A DNA stretch of 32,339 nucleotides from Ophiostoma sp. CBS 140.51 (Eukaryota > Ascomycota > Sordariomycetes > Ophiostomatales > Ophiostomataceae): NCBI GenBank assembly GCA_029298735.1, contig JANSLP010000353.1, forward strand, positions 1 through 32,339. The letters are read 5' to 3'. Below are positions 1 through 9,817 of this stretch, in pieces. The notes beneath the pieces are model-generated. The model saw nothing but the letters and a program-made list of their open reading frames with translations, did not search any database and was not told the origin of the DNA. Numbering within the stretch: the stretch's first letter is position 1; the number at the start of each line of letters is the position of its first letter. A program made the position numbers and the translations under genes.

Positions 1-357
1 GTTGACGTCTCCCATAAGGATAACGTCGGCGTCGGGGCTAAGGAGTGGTAGGGATGTAGGGCGGGAGAGTGGCGAGTTCCACAGCCGTGGACCGGCGGTC
101 AAGGGCTCGCTGTATATACCGAGGATATGAAGAGGGCGTTCTTGTGTATAAATCGTGATGTGGATGAGGTCTTTTTTAGCCGTATAGTCCCAGCAAGACA
201 GCGGTAGACGCTTTGTGACGTAGCCGGCAAGGCGTCCCTCCCCGGCCCAGAGTTTATGGTATCTGCCGGAGGCCGGCCCGGGGGCGTCGCCGTTCTTAGT
301 CTTGACTATTTCTTGCAGAAAGACGACGTCGGCGCTATCTACTACATAAAATAGGCA
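1..357 (-). mobile_element. LINE retrotransposon fragment, endonuclease domain of ORF2 (window-truncated)
   Basis: Read on the minus strand from 357 down to base 1, there are 119 codons with no stop, and the frame runs off the window. The translation fits the apurinic-like endonuclease (EEP) domain of LINE ORF2. A 'DVVFLQE' motif lies near the start, with the catalytic metal-binding Glu. It is followed by 'YVTKRLPL' and 'HILGIYSEP' strands, and 'ILMGDVN' sits at the very edge, matching the GDxN active-site motif. This spacing is typical of fungal Tad-clade LINEs. A TGA lies directly upstream (360-358), and the DNA beyond it is AT-rich and unrelated. The piece therefore lacks the start of ORF2, as expected for a 5'-truncated insertion whose 3' end lies to the left. 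There are no stops or obvious RIP damage, so it is fairly young or under-mutated. The family call is good; the exact element is unknown. Confidence 0.8.
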
Positions 358-847
358 TCATTTTTTGCTTCTCATATTCATACATACAGAACCATATTTA
401 AAAAGTCAGAGAGGCAGACGTGTACACAAAATATGCCAACATTTTACGTTTCGCATTTTTTTGCACCTTTTTCTTTACTAGGCAGAAAAGCTGAATCTAG
501 CGGAAGAATCATGACAATAACAGAACTTATCGTATCTTTTTGTGATAATTGGTTCTTTTTTTTCCTTTTGCAATACTTTATCCTTATATGTTTAGCATAT
601 TCTACAGCTATTTTAATGGTTTTAGGTATGGTCTTAAATTCAATTTTTGCAAAACTATCGCATCAACAATTTTTCCTTCACAAAAATTAAACTGCAATGC
701 TGTGTCAGAAGCGCTACAGAGTGCAAATAATTTGCCAAAAATGGGGGGCACGAAAATGACCTCGAAGCTTTACAACTAGTTCAGATGCTTAGACCGTCAT
801 TATAAGATAATGCCGGTTGCTTATTTGACGAGTAAACAATCCGCTAT
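358..847. other. AT-rich intergenic segment without a supported gene
   Basis: This stretch lies between the LINE fragment and the end of the frameshifted dynamin gene. It is AT-rich with many T and A runs. The only open frames are short (85 codons or fewer), hydrophobic from T-richness, and overlap each other in different frames. No RNA gene, repeat or promoter signal is evident. It probably includes the 3' untranslated region of the dynamin gene on its right side. Confidence 0.6.
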
Positions 848-3471
848 TCAAGGCCACCATTCACTAATGTTGAGTGTACCCTTTTTCTTTTTGTTTACCT
901 TCCGCGGTAGCGTAAAAACATAGTCCGGGACATCGTCGACGGCGACAACTGTAGCAATGTTGGGTGCGTAGGCGACCTGGTCCAGTTGAGGTAGAGACGC
1001 ATCTTCTGATATGGCCGCGGCCACGCCTTCTGCTTCCGGTAGGTGATGCTCGTCTAGGAACTCACATTTGTCCAGTCCCTCTTTTTTCTCTACCAAGGAC
1101 GCTCGCTCAGAATCGACATCTTCGTTTTCATCATCAAGATCACCGGCCTCGCCGCCCACGATGGGATAATTCGCATCCAGAGTTAGCGTCATCTCTTCCG
1201 CTGCCGGTGGGCGATGCTTGTCTAGGCGCCGTAACTCGTTCTCGCATTTTTGCAGGCACGCATTTTTCTCTACCAAAGCGTACCCGCTCAGCAGTGGCAT
1301 CTTTGTTCTCGTCGGCAAGATGACCAACCTCATCGTCTGGAATAGAATAGATGGCCTCCGGAGTAAGCAGTCCGGGAAGTGTGCTCACAAGACACTGCTC
1401 CACGACAAGTACACTGACATTGTCGACGAAAGTTTTCAGTGCGACCTGGGGAATTATTGGTCAGTCACAGATCCGTAGTTTATTGAACAGGTGGCTCATT
1501 TTAGCATGCGGTAAGTACACCGCACACACCTTGTAATAAGCCTCCATGCAGTCAACCGCGTCGGATGCGGCCACACGCTCGATATCTGGCTCTGTGAGAC
1601 TCGTGGCAATATTCGTCAAGCTCAAGTCGCCAACAAAAGTGGCCTGCTTTTCTGTTTGAGACTGAAATACCGCACTTAATTTCTTCTCGAGTCTCTCTAT
1701 GCGCACCTTCTGCACAGTCTCCGTCAAATAATGATTGTACGAGATTGGGTGGTCCTTCGTATTAGACACCGTAAGCTTGCCAATCTCGTCCATGATATCG
1801 CTTTTCAACTTCTTCATGGTCGGGTCAAGCCGAAATTGCAGAATCTTCTGTGCTGTGTCTTCGATCGTAATGTACCGAAGTGCAGCGGCAATGGCGTGGA
1901 AACACGACCGCAAGATGCTCTCTGCGCACACTTCGGCCATGCCGCGCCAATTCTTGGACTGGTCCCGGAATAGGTCGCTCACCACCATGGGATTGAATGT
2001 GCCCCGCAATTCACGGCCACGAGACATGGAAATGATATCTTTCACCTCTTTAATGTAGTCACAGCGGCGGATCGTGCTTACTTTGCTTGATTTCAGCTTC
2101 AAGAAAAGATCGTCAAAGTCGTCATCAACAATGACCCGTGTCTGACCACGGTCATGTATGTCCTTTGCAAAGAGGATCAAGCGGTTTTGCACGACAGCTC
2201 GGAGCCGAAGACGATATCCCTTGTCGTTTGGCTTACTGGTCTTTGTTGAGCCTCCTCCATTGTCATCGTTGATCGCATTGCTATCAAGATCTTGCGACGG
2301 CTGTAACATATTTTCATAAAATCCTGCATCGGTGTAGCTGCCGTTCACGGCCGCCGTCACAAGTTCTGTGAACTGGCTGCTGATACGAGATAGATATTGT
2401 CGCTGCTCAAGAACGGTGGCCCTCGGTGTGCCCAGACGTGTCAACTCCAGGCGGCAATCTCCCAGCAGCGAGTCCACCTCAGTCAGGATCGCGGGGAGCT
2501 GCGACAGAATCTGATCCATGAGTACCGTACCCAGACGGGGACGCAATGGACCAATACCGAGGTACGCAGGTGCCACAGATAGCCACGCACTCCCAGGCTT
2601 GGTAAAGAACTCTGTTTCTTTGGCGTCACGCTCCGCGCTGGTAGCCGCCCGCATGTCATGGCCGCGGTTTCTGAGCACATGCCAGCCCAGCTCCAGATAC
2701 ACATCACGGTTACGGGCCATTTTGACAAAGGCACGCTCACTGTCCGAGTCGACATCAAGCTTATCCGGCTTGGTAATGAGGCCCATAGTGCGGGCACCGT
2801 GAGGGTCGACCTCGCGGGCGAGCTGGGTGACTGCTTGGTTGGCAAAATCGTAGGCGGCCGAGACGACGGCCAAAATGATGCTGCGGGGCCGTGTCATGTA
2901 GTCGAGCACAAGCGTGCGAACAATGGGCGCCTCGTCAGCCGACTGTTCGGCATTGCCCACCTCAAATAGACCGGAGAGATCGACAAGTGTCAAATGTTGC
3001 TGTTTGGGACCGGAAAGCTCGATGCGTAGAACGTCGTTGCTAAAACGGCGGCTGGTGGCCCCTATAGACATCGTCACCATCATCACTATTGGCAAGCCCC
3101 ATCGCTATCTTGGCGGCTTCAATCACAGGTCCAAAATCAGGGTTCTCGGCGTCGACAATAGCAGTGAATGCGTGGAGTTTCGCCTTCTCACTGGCCGTGC
3201 AGCTGTGGTGGGGTACAATGGAAACCGAGATGTTGGCTACAGGATGCCGCCGCAAGACGAGCTCCGTAACAAATTTAGTGCAAAAATTGTCCTTGGTAGG
3301 GAACGAAAGACCGGATATGGCTTCGAGCACAGAGCTCTTGCCGGACGACTGGTCACCGCTGACGATAATTTCGGGAAGGGCAACATACCGGCCAAGACCT
3401 TGAAAGCGCAAACTGTCAATGATGTCGAGTAGGTCGCGGTAGTCCTGCGACTGAATTTTGAAGGGAGCCAT
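848..3471 (-). pseudogene. Dynamin-like GTPase, copy 1, with two frameshifts and a duplicated tail
   Basis: This is a dynamin superfamily large GTPase, paralogous to the intact gene at 16686-18914 (roughly two-thirds identical by eye). The ATG at 3471 has an in-frame TAA two codons upstream. The G1 motif 'GDQSSGKSS' and G4 'TKPD' are present. G3 reads 'DLSG' where the paralogue has 'DLPG'. The middle/stalk region and a C-terminal GED-like helix follow. Exons are 3471-1530 and 1445-848, with an 84-base intron (donor GTGTGT, acceptor CCCCAG) at the same place as in the paralogue. Two shifts break the frame: one near 3058-3063 (a CCCC run, after the G2 region, before G3) and one near 1275-1277 (an AAA run, in the GED tail). 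Both lie at homopolymers, so an assembly error is possible; otherwise this is a recent pseudogene. The C-terminus carries a 60-residue duplication and a lysine-rich end absent from copy 2. Confidence 0.82.
1021..1345 (-). repeat. Tandem duplication (~180-base period) in the dynamin copy 1 tail
   Basis: Two adjacent units of about 180 bases (60 codons) are visible in both DNA and protein. The upstream unit reads 'HLADENKDATAERVR..' then 'VEKNACLQKCENELRRLDKH'. The downstream unit reads 'DLDDENEDVDSERASLVEKK' then 'LDKCE' and 'LDEHH', with about three codons missing. On the plus strand both units contain 'tttctctaccaa' about 180 bases apart, flanked by further matches. The paralogue at 16686-18914 has only one unit and stops soon after it, so the duplication is specific to this copy. 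The second unit keeps the frame that follows the frameshift near 1275-1277. Confidence 0.8.
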
Positions 3472-3954
3472 CACAACTTAGTTGCGATGATGTAGAATGA
3501 CCCTGGCAGTTTCTAGATGAGGGTGGGTTGCAAGTCCGAAAGAGAAAATGGAAAGAACACACAAACTACACCAGGGTGAAGCATCCGTGTGGTAATGTCA
3601 GAAGTATCGAGGTTAATAAGGAGTACTGCAGTCCATGTTTTGTGAGAAAACAAGACGTTCATTCACTCAGCTTAGAGTCGATTTCAATTGCTGGTCGTGC
3701 ATTTAGGGAGAGGGTTACTATTTGAACGTCTTCTTTTGCCTGGCTACGACTGTTGTGAATTCTATATCTTTCAGATCCGTTGAGTTAAATCAATAATGGT
3801 AATAATCATTAATGGTACACGAACTCAAAGTCTTTCACGCGTTAACAGTATAACCACTTCATGTGTATCTTATGCCGCACCTGCTCTAACCTGCGCTGTG
3901 AGTGTGTTCCTGGCTACCTCCTGTGCCCTTACATGGCCCCCCTGCGTATCTCCC
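3472..3954. other. Intergenic: dynamin copy 1 promoter side and protease 3' flank
   Basis: This 483-base gap lies between the start of dynamin copy 1 and the stop of the protease gene, both on the minus strand. No convincing coding sequence is present; open frames are about 60 codons and lack recognisable features. The bases just before the dynamin ATG (cgcaac, then aa, then tgtg) resemble those before the ATG of the paralogue at 16686, so a little of the ancestral leader is preserved in both copies. No TATA-like box was clear. Confidence 0.55.
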
Positions 3955-6900
3955 TCACTTTCCTGGAAAATTAGCGCCTAAGGATAAAAAAGTATTTCTG
4001 AGGCTGGACGTGTTGACGTCGCGGAGCTCATTGAGGTGGGCAAAGCGATCAAGGGTGATGAACCGCGAATTGCTCTCGGACGGGGCCATAGTGGCTAGAA
4101 AGGTGTTGATATCGGCGTAAGTGGGCCGGTTTTTGGTAGCGAGAGCGTCGGTGACATTTTTGCGAATGTGCCGGATGTCATGGCCGCGCTCGGTATTTCC
4201 GTCAGCTTTCGCCTCAGTAGACTCTTTGTCAAGGGTGCGCAGGCAGGCGATGAGCAGACTGCAGACGCCGGCGGCGATGGCGGTGGCAACGGAGCTGCCG
4301 CTGATTCGCTCGGTGGACGTGGCGAGAAAGGGAATGGCACCTACGGCGACGTCCTGGCTGTTGATGCAGAAGTCGTACTGGTTGTTCCTCTCGATGGTTT
4401 TGTCGGTGGTGTTGTCGTCCCAGTCGTGCTGCAACTTGCCGTACATGTTGCAGCTGGCCATGCGCAGCATCATGTTGTTGACGCTGCCGCCGCCGAGGCA
4501 GGCGGGGAAGACTTTGGTGCCGATACGCGCCCCCTCATCATGGTGGCTGCAGACAACAAGGATGCCAAGCCTCATAGCTTTCTGCACGGCCTCATTGAAC
4601 AATTCGTGGTCGTCCGTCGTTGTAAAGCTCATCGAGATTATATCCACATCCTTACTGATGGCCCAGTCCACTGCCTCCGCCGCGCGCGCCGCTGAGTAGC
4701 CGTAGTGGCTGTCGGCAATCTTGGCTACAAACAGCTGGCACAGTGGGTCGATGGCGCACACCAGGTTAGCCATTTGCGTGCCGTGCGGGTTCGATGCAAG
4801 GTACCACGGGCTCACGCGGTCTTGCTCGTACACGAATGACTTGCCGTCGCAGATTCGTGCCCACAGATTGTCCGCTGTCAAGAATTCCTGGCTGTGCAGA
4901 TGCCGCTCGCTTCCGCTGTTGTTTTTGCCAATGCTGTCGTGCACGCCTGGCGCGTCCTCGGGAAGAGCCGAGCCGGCTTCTCGCGGTGCGCTCGGCGGGT
5001 CCATGCTGAGGATTCCATTGTCGATGATAGCCACTTTAGTCGGCTGGAAAGACTTCTTCTTGCCATGGCGCTCAGAGACTACTTGGCGGTAATATGCGAC
5101 GAACTGGGCGAGTCGCGGCGACAGGTGGTGAATGCTGGTGAGGTCAGTAGTGTAAGATATGAGAAACAACAAAAAGAATTACAGCAACAACGATAACAAG
5201 GGAACGCACATCTCTTGCAGTCGTGGCGTCTCGGTCTGGGCCGTCCAAAACTGCGACTGGACGTCGCATTCCACCGGTACTTTTCGGTTCTCCAACTCGT
5301 CGACCTTTGCGTTTATGTACCGTAGGGTGGCATCGCATTGTTCTTTGGTCGTGAGTTCCTATGCATCGTGAGCCTTTTTTTTTTCTTTTCTTAATTGTCT
5401 TACTGCGTCTGGACACGTACCTTGATTACATGAATATAGACATGGGTCAGCTTCATCGACTCGAGGCCATCCTTGCTAAACCAGTGGTCCAGTGCTGATC
5501 GGCGCCCGCCCGTGTATAGGTGAAGCGTCCTCAAGTACGTTTCTTGCACGCTCTTTTCCGGTGACATCTTTTTATTGCCAGTCTTGCCGGTCTTATCGGC
5601 TTTGATGTTCTTGGCCTTGACTTCATTGCTCTTGTCGTTGTCAACGGTGCAAACAAGCGGAATGTCCTCGGGGCCGCCGTATGGCTGGAAGATGTTGAGT
5701 GAGAGATCGAGGATGCGCCAGTCAAGCTCTTCGACGCGGAAGCGTCTGACCACTTTAGCAATCTCGAGCTCGTCATGTGGGTGCGCCATGCGGTCTGGCA
5801 CGCGCAGCGTGATGATACGACGGACGCCGTGCCCGGCGAGCCACTCAAGCATGTCCAGAATCTCAGTGTGCGTCCGCTGCAGATGCGAGCGCTGTTGGTT
5901 CTGTGCGACGGGGGTCTGCGGCTGCGTGCTCAAGTCGAGTACCGGGAATCCGGCGTACCGGATCGTCTCCTCGTAGCGTATCAGGCTGTAGCTACGCCCA
6001 TGCCGTGGCATCGACGTGACAAAGTCGGCCACGCTTGTCCCCTCGAGCAGAAGCCGGGACATGTCAAAGTTGATTTCATTTTCTGTATATTACATCAGGG
6101 GTTAAAACAAGATTCAGTCAGATGCGGAGGAACATAGATCAACCCAACTTACCAGGCTCTGTTACATTTAGTAAATTGTTAGAAAGGGGCTGAAAAAAAA
6201 GAAACAAGAAAAACAAAAACGAACTTTAGAACAACACACCTTTTGATTCTCGTAGAATTGTGAGAAGCGTTTGCACATTTTCAGCGTTTTTCATAGTGCA
6301 GTAAATCAGTGCTGACCGAATCTGCTCCCATATCCGCACCTTCTTCAACACTAAGTTTTGCTGCTCCTGCGTCACGATAATGTCCTTGTCCTGGGTGTCT
6401 GGGAGCTCGGTATAGATGGCCTTTCTGGCCTCGTTGTTGTACCAAAGCGGATAATACCCGCTATCTGACTTTTGAACCTTTTGGTCACTTGGTACACCGT
6501 TGGTGTCGTTGGCGCCCTTGGTAACGTTGGCAGCGCTGGAAGTGCTATCAACATCCGTTTCTTTTCCTTCTCCTTTCCCTCCTAAAATTGTGCCTCCGGC
6601 GGTGGTGCTCTCGACATTAGCGCGCTTGACGGTGAGCTCGGCGTCACCATAGCGCAGCAACGTCTCCACGAGCGGCCGCTGCTGGTAGAGGACGGCCATG
6701 TGGAGAATGCCACGGACGTCTTTAAGAAAGGATGCCACGGGCTTAAAGGATGCAAAAGGGACTGGAGATGTTCTACTGTCATCTCCGGCACCTTTTGCAT
6801 AGGCGACGAGAATGTCTGCGTCGTCGAGCAGGTTATTCTTTATGACCACAGTGAGCACCTCAGGCGATCGGAGCACGTCGTTGGGCGCATGGGACAGGAC

Positions 6901-7998
6901 TCTGATGGCTAGGTCTCGGCGACATTTTTCGTCGTTGCGGCTATTGCTATTGTGTTCGTCGTTGTCATCGTCATCGTCGTCGCTGTCATCATCGTTATCG
7001 TCTTTTTTGTTGTCATCTTGATTGTGATTGTGGCCCGACAACAGCGCGACGCGTGACTGCTGGTTCTTTTCAGCCATCCAGTTCTTGATCGCCTTCACGA
7101 TGTATTCGCGCGTTGTCAGATGCTTGCAGTGGTCTCTCGATGCGAGAATGGCAACGGCCAGGTCCAGGAAGGGCTCCTCAATGACGCGGTCAAGCAATCT
7201 TTTGTCTTTCTCGGACGATTTGTCTTTCGCCGAGAATTTGGCTGGATCATGCAAAACACCGGGTATTTCGCGCAGAACGTCGCCGAAAGCCGACTTGGCA
7301 GTTTTGTGGGCCTTGATAATGTCATCGTGTAAGTCCTTGTTGTTGTTTCGCACGAGATTGGCGATGTCCTCCTTTGTCCGTTTTTGGCGAAGCAGTTTAT
7401 CCGCCTCCTGCTGTTCGCGACAACACAGCTCCTGCACCTCCGCCAGCAGTGTTCCCATGTACGGATGGCCCTCACACAGGGCCACGGCAAACAGCGTCTT
7501 TTCCGTCGCGTCTTTTTTCTTTATGCGTAAGTGCGGGTTCCGGTTCGTCCCCGACGGCATATGCGAAAACGCTTCGGTCACGGTCTTGCCTTGCTGCTTG
7601 GTCTGCTGTTCCGGTTGCTCCTGCTTTCCCGCTTCTCGCTCCCAGTTGCACAGTGCCTTCATCTTTTTGCCCGTTGGGGAAAAAAACATCAGATTCCAGC
7701 CTGCCTTTTCGCTCGCCATTATCGTTTTGGCTAGCTGCACGTTTGCATTGTTCGTTCCCGTCCCCGTCCCGTTTCGTGAATCGTCGATCGCCAGCTCCAG
7801 CAGATGCCATCGCACGCATCTGTCCATACCCTTTCCATCACCAGTCAAAAAATTTTCGATGTCGGCCTGGCAGGGCACAACCTGTGTCGCTTTAACGAGG
7901 CTCCTGTAGAGTGGTTCAAGCTGCTTTCTAAACTCGCTGTTGTCTTCGTAGGATGCCTTGCGCCATGTTTCGATGGCCTTGCGGAGATTTACTTCCAT
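3955..7998 (-). CDS. Intracellular subtilisin-like (S8) serine protease with ankyrin-like N-terminal region
   Basis: Proposed exons are 7998-6240, 6082-5421, 5358-5210 and 5134-3955, giving 3750 bases, 1249 residues. Introns 5359-5420 (donor GTACGT) and 5135-5209 (donor GTGCGT, CTGAC branch site) are strong; the first (6083-6239) is less certain. Residues 1-320 are mostly charged helices. An Asp-rich tract lies at about 322-352. One clear ankyrin-like unit ('ILHMAVLYQQRPLVETLLRYG') lies near 427-450. The second exon carries the 'EWLAGHGVRRIITLRV' and 'EELDWRILDLSLNIF' segment that precedes the protease in fungal intracellular subtilases. The S8 domain has Asp895 ('AIIDNG'), His974 ('NPHGTQMA') and Ser1138 ('ISGSSVATAIAAG'). 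Asp1056 sits where subtilisin has the oxyanion Asn. No signal peptide is seen, so a cytosolic location is inferred. The gene sits beside an NLR gene, suggesting a regulatory or death-effector role rather than nutrition. Confidence 0.85.
6153..6189 (-). other. Possible 37-base alternative exon in the protease gene
   Basis: Inside the first intron of the protease gene (6083-6239), a 37-base stretch is preceded by a polypyrimidine tract plus CAG and followed by GTAAGT, a strong donor. If exon 1 ends at 6238 (donor GTGTTG) instead of 6240, including this exon keeps the frame, as does skipping it with the 6240 donor. The two forms differ by about 13 residues. A shorter internal acceptor (TAACAG) would leave a 6-base exon that is also in frame. 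Which form is real cannot be decided by reading alone. Confidence 0.4.
6955..7003 (-). repeat. Asp-codon microsatellite in the protease gene
   Basis: A run of GAC/GAT codons encodes an uninterrupted acidic stretch of mainly Asp with a few Ser, Glu and Asn, at about residues 330-350 of the protease. It is an imperfect trinucleotide repeat, likely a flexible linker between the N-terminal helical part and the ankyrin-like part. Similar tracts occur in the two neighbouring genes. Confidence 0.7.
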
Positions 7999-8275
7999 GA
8001 TGTGGGCTTTGGCTTCCTGATGTGTTGATGCGTTGATATGTTTCCCTGTTTAACAGGGATTTTGGGTCTTTTTTCGTCCTTTGGGTGCTTGGAATTTTGT
8101 TAACTCTGAACTTTTATTGAATATTCGTGTTTGGATAAAGACTATTTTTCTTATTCCACGTCCACGCATTGTTCCATCTCTCTTGCGGCTCACACAAAAT
8201 TAGAGGCAGTAACCTAACCTCCTGAGTACAACCCATATACAAGCCAGTGACTTGCATGTACATCATGGAGATTGG
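7999..8275. promoter_or_regulatory. Presumed promoter of the protease gene
   Basis: This 277-base spacer lies between the protease start codon and the stop of the next minus-strand gene. It must hold the protease promoter and the neighbour's 3' end. It is AT-rich with runs of T. No specific factor site can be assigned. The call rests on position only. Confidence 0.4.
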
Positions 8276-9817
8276 CTATTGTCTTCTGTGCTTCAACAAG
8301 GCTCGAATTAGCAACGCCTGTCGTGCCATCTGATATTCCATCAGCTCCATACGGCTCTCCAGCATTTCCATGCGTGCAGTCACGTCTTCCTCCTCTTTGT
8401 CGTGGCTGCCCGCCCCACCTACGGACAACCCGAGAAGGGTGTCCAGCATGACAGCCGGGTCGTCCAATAGCGCTGCTTCATCTCGTCGCATTGCCGACCG
8501 TGGCGCTTTTTCGTTCGCTGAACCCTCTGAGCGCTCCTTCGCTAAAGACACTGCCACAGTCAGCGTCGCATTCGGTTCCGCTTCTGCAGCTCTTTCATTT
8601 TCGCCGTCGCCATCCTCCCCCTCGCCGTCATCGCCGTCGTTGTCGTCCCCACCCCCATCTTCTGCAGCCTCGTTTTCAGGGTCTTTCCCGTTTTTGGTGC
8701 CCGCTTTGGTATTATTGGCTGCCACGCCGCTTTTAGCGTCCTTCGTGCCGCTTTTAGCGTCTTCCGTTCCGCTTTTAGCGTCTTCCGTGCCTGCCATTTC
8801 TTCCAAGCCCCACGGCAGCCTCAGACTGGAATCCATATTCGGCGACAAAAGAGCCTCGAAGTGGTCCACGTCCAGCTCCTGCCACATTTTTTTGCCCTGC
8901 AAGTAGCACACGGCCGGCTCTGTGTCGTCCGGTTTCTTGGGCGTGACGCGCAAGACGCATTTGTGTTCCTTGTGCCCGAGCAACTTGGTCGTGTCCACGT
9001 TGGCGGTGATCTTGACGCTGTACTCGCGGTCGTCCTGGCGCGTGACGAGTAGATACAGCAGCAGCTCGGGCTTGACGCCCTCGCCCGCCAGGTGGTTGTG
9101 CAGCATTTCCCACCTCACACCATTGTAGTTGCTGCTCTCGCCGGTACTCCCCAAAACGGACACTGGTCGCGAGCGGTTCACGTCAAAGTAGCTCTTCGTC
9201 CATACGCGCGTGTTGCTAACCGTGTCTTCGATCGTGCCCTTGGCCTGCGTTGCACCTGCCTGGAGGCCGGCGCGTATGCTGTGCATGCGTGTTTTCTCGG
9301 CTGTCGTCTCATTGCTCTTCTCTACCGTGGAAAACGGCGCCCAGCCAACGACAACGGGTCGCTGTGCCTCGACCGTGTTCGCGTCCGGACCGGTGCCGTG
9401 AAACTCGACCTGGATGCGCGCCGACTGTACAGCCTTGTTCCGTCCTGAGCCGCTACTCTTGGTGTACGACTCCAGATTCACTTTGAACACGGCAAAAGTC
9501 GCTTTGGTGGTGGTGGCCGTCGTCGTGCCCGCCTTGTCCGTCTTGTTCACCAGCATAACGCCGTCGGCCCACAGCAGGCGGTGCATGGAAAAGACCTCGG
9601 TCGAGAATACCACTGGTCCGTCGCCCGTAATCGTTTGCTCCTTGGTGGTGCGCGCGTCACCCTGTCGTTCCTCCTCGATGCGCGCGACCAGCTTGATGGT
9701 GGTGCTCTCTACCAGCGTGTCGAACGAGTAGGCCTCCTCGAGCTCGGCTTCTGTTATGGGGCTGCATACCGCCGAATCCCCGAACAAGTCATCGTCAGAA
9801 TCGTTTTCACCGAACAT
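8276..9817 (-). CDS. Unrecognised protein with acidic linker and C-terminal coiled-coil-like helix
   Basis: This is a single-exon gene of 513 residues starting at the ATG at 9817, and I do not recognise the family. Residues 1-30 are acidic ('GENDSDDDLFGD'). Residues ~35-335 alternate short hydrophobic strands and loops, with features such as 'VVVGWAPFSTVEKSNET' and 'LLLYLLVTRQDDREYSVKI', and look like a mostly beta globular domain. A similar layout, with a 'WAPF' motif, occurs as I recall in uncharacterised fungal proteins; that is memory, not a search. Residues ~341-375 hold repeats of 'EDAKSG', followed by a Gly/Asp/Glu linker to about 410. The last 45 residues ('ARMEMLESRMELMEYQMARQ') form an amphipathic helix suited to self-association or partner binding. 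There is no signal peptide or membrane segment. Its start faces the NLR gene across a shared 568-base promoter, which suggests co-regulation. Confidence 0.85.
   Translation of the reverse strand: MFGENDSDDDLFGDSAVCSPITEAELEEAYSFDTLVESTTIKLVARIEEERQGDARTTKEQTITGDGPVVFSTEVFSMHRLLWADGVMLVNKTDKAGTTTATTTKATFAVFKVNLESYTKSSGSGRNKAVQSARIQVEFHGTGPDANTVEAQRPVVVGWAPFSTVEKSNETTAEKTRMHSIRAGLQAGATQAKGTIEDTVSNTRVWTKSYFDVNRSRPVSVLGSTGESSNYNGVRWEMLHNHLAGEGVKPELLLYLLVTRQDDREYSVKITANVDTTKLLGHKEHKCVLRVTPKKPDDTEPAVCYLQGKKMWQELDVDHFEALLSPNMDSSLRLPWGLEEMAGTEDAKSGTEDAKSGTKDAKSGVAANNTKAGTKNGKDPENEAAEDGGGDDNDGDDGEGEDGDGENERAAEAEPNATLTVAVSLAKERSEGSANEKAPRSAMRRDEAALLDDPAVMLDTLLGLSVGGAGSHDKEEEDVTARMEMLESRMELMEYQMARQALLIRALLKHRRQ
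8726..8788 (-). repeat. Three 21-base tandem repeats inside the unrecognised gene
   Basis: On the plus strand the unit gccgcttttagcgtcttccg plus t occurs three times in a row at 8726-8746, 8747-8767 and 8768-8788, with one to three mismatches. In protein it gives three heptapeptides of the 'EDAKSG' type. The copies are almost identical, so the number of units probably varies between strains. Confidence 0.85.

Noticed and set aside
433..779. Hydrophobic plus-strand open frames (85 and 76 codons)
   Set aside because: The Phe/Leu/Tyr-rich content follows from T-rich DNA; the two frames overlap each other and have no recognisable features.
7028..7909. 293-codon plus-strand frame opposite the protease exon 1
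   Set aside because: It is an antisense shadow; the minus strand carries the exon that joins in frame to the protease domain.
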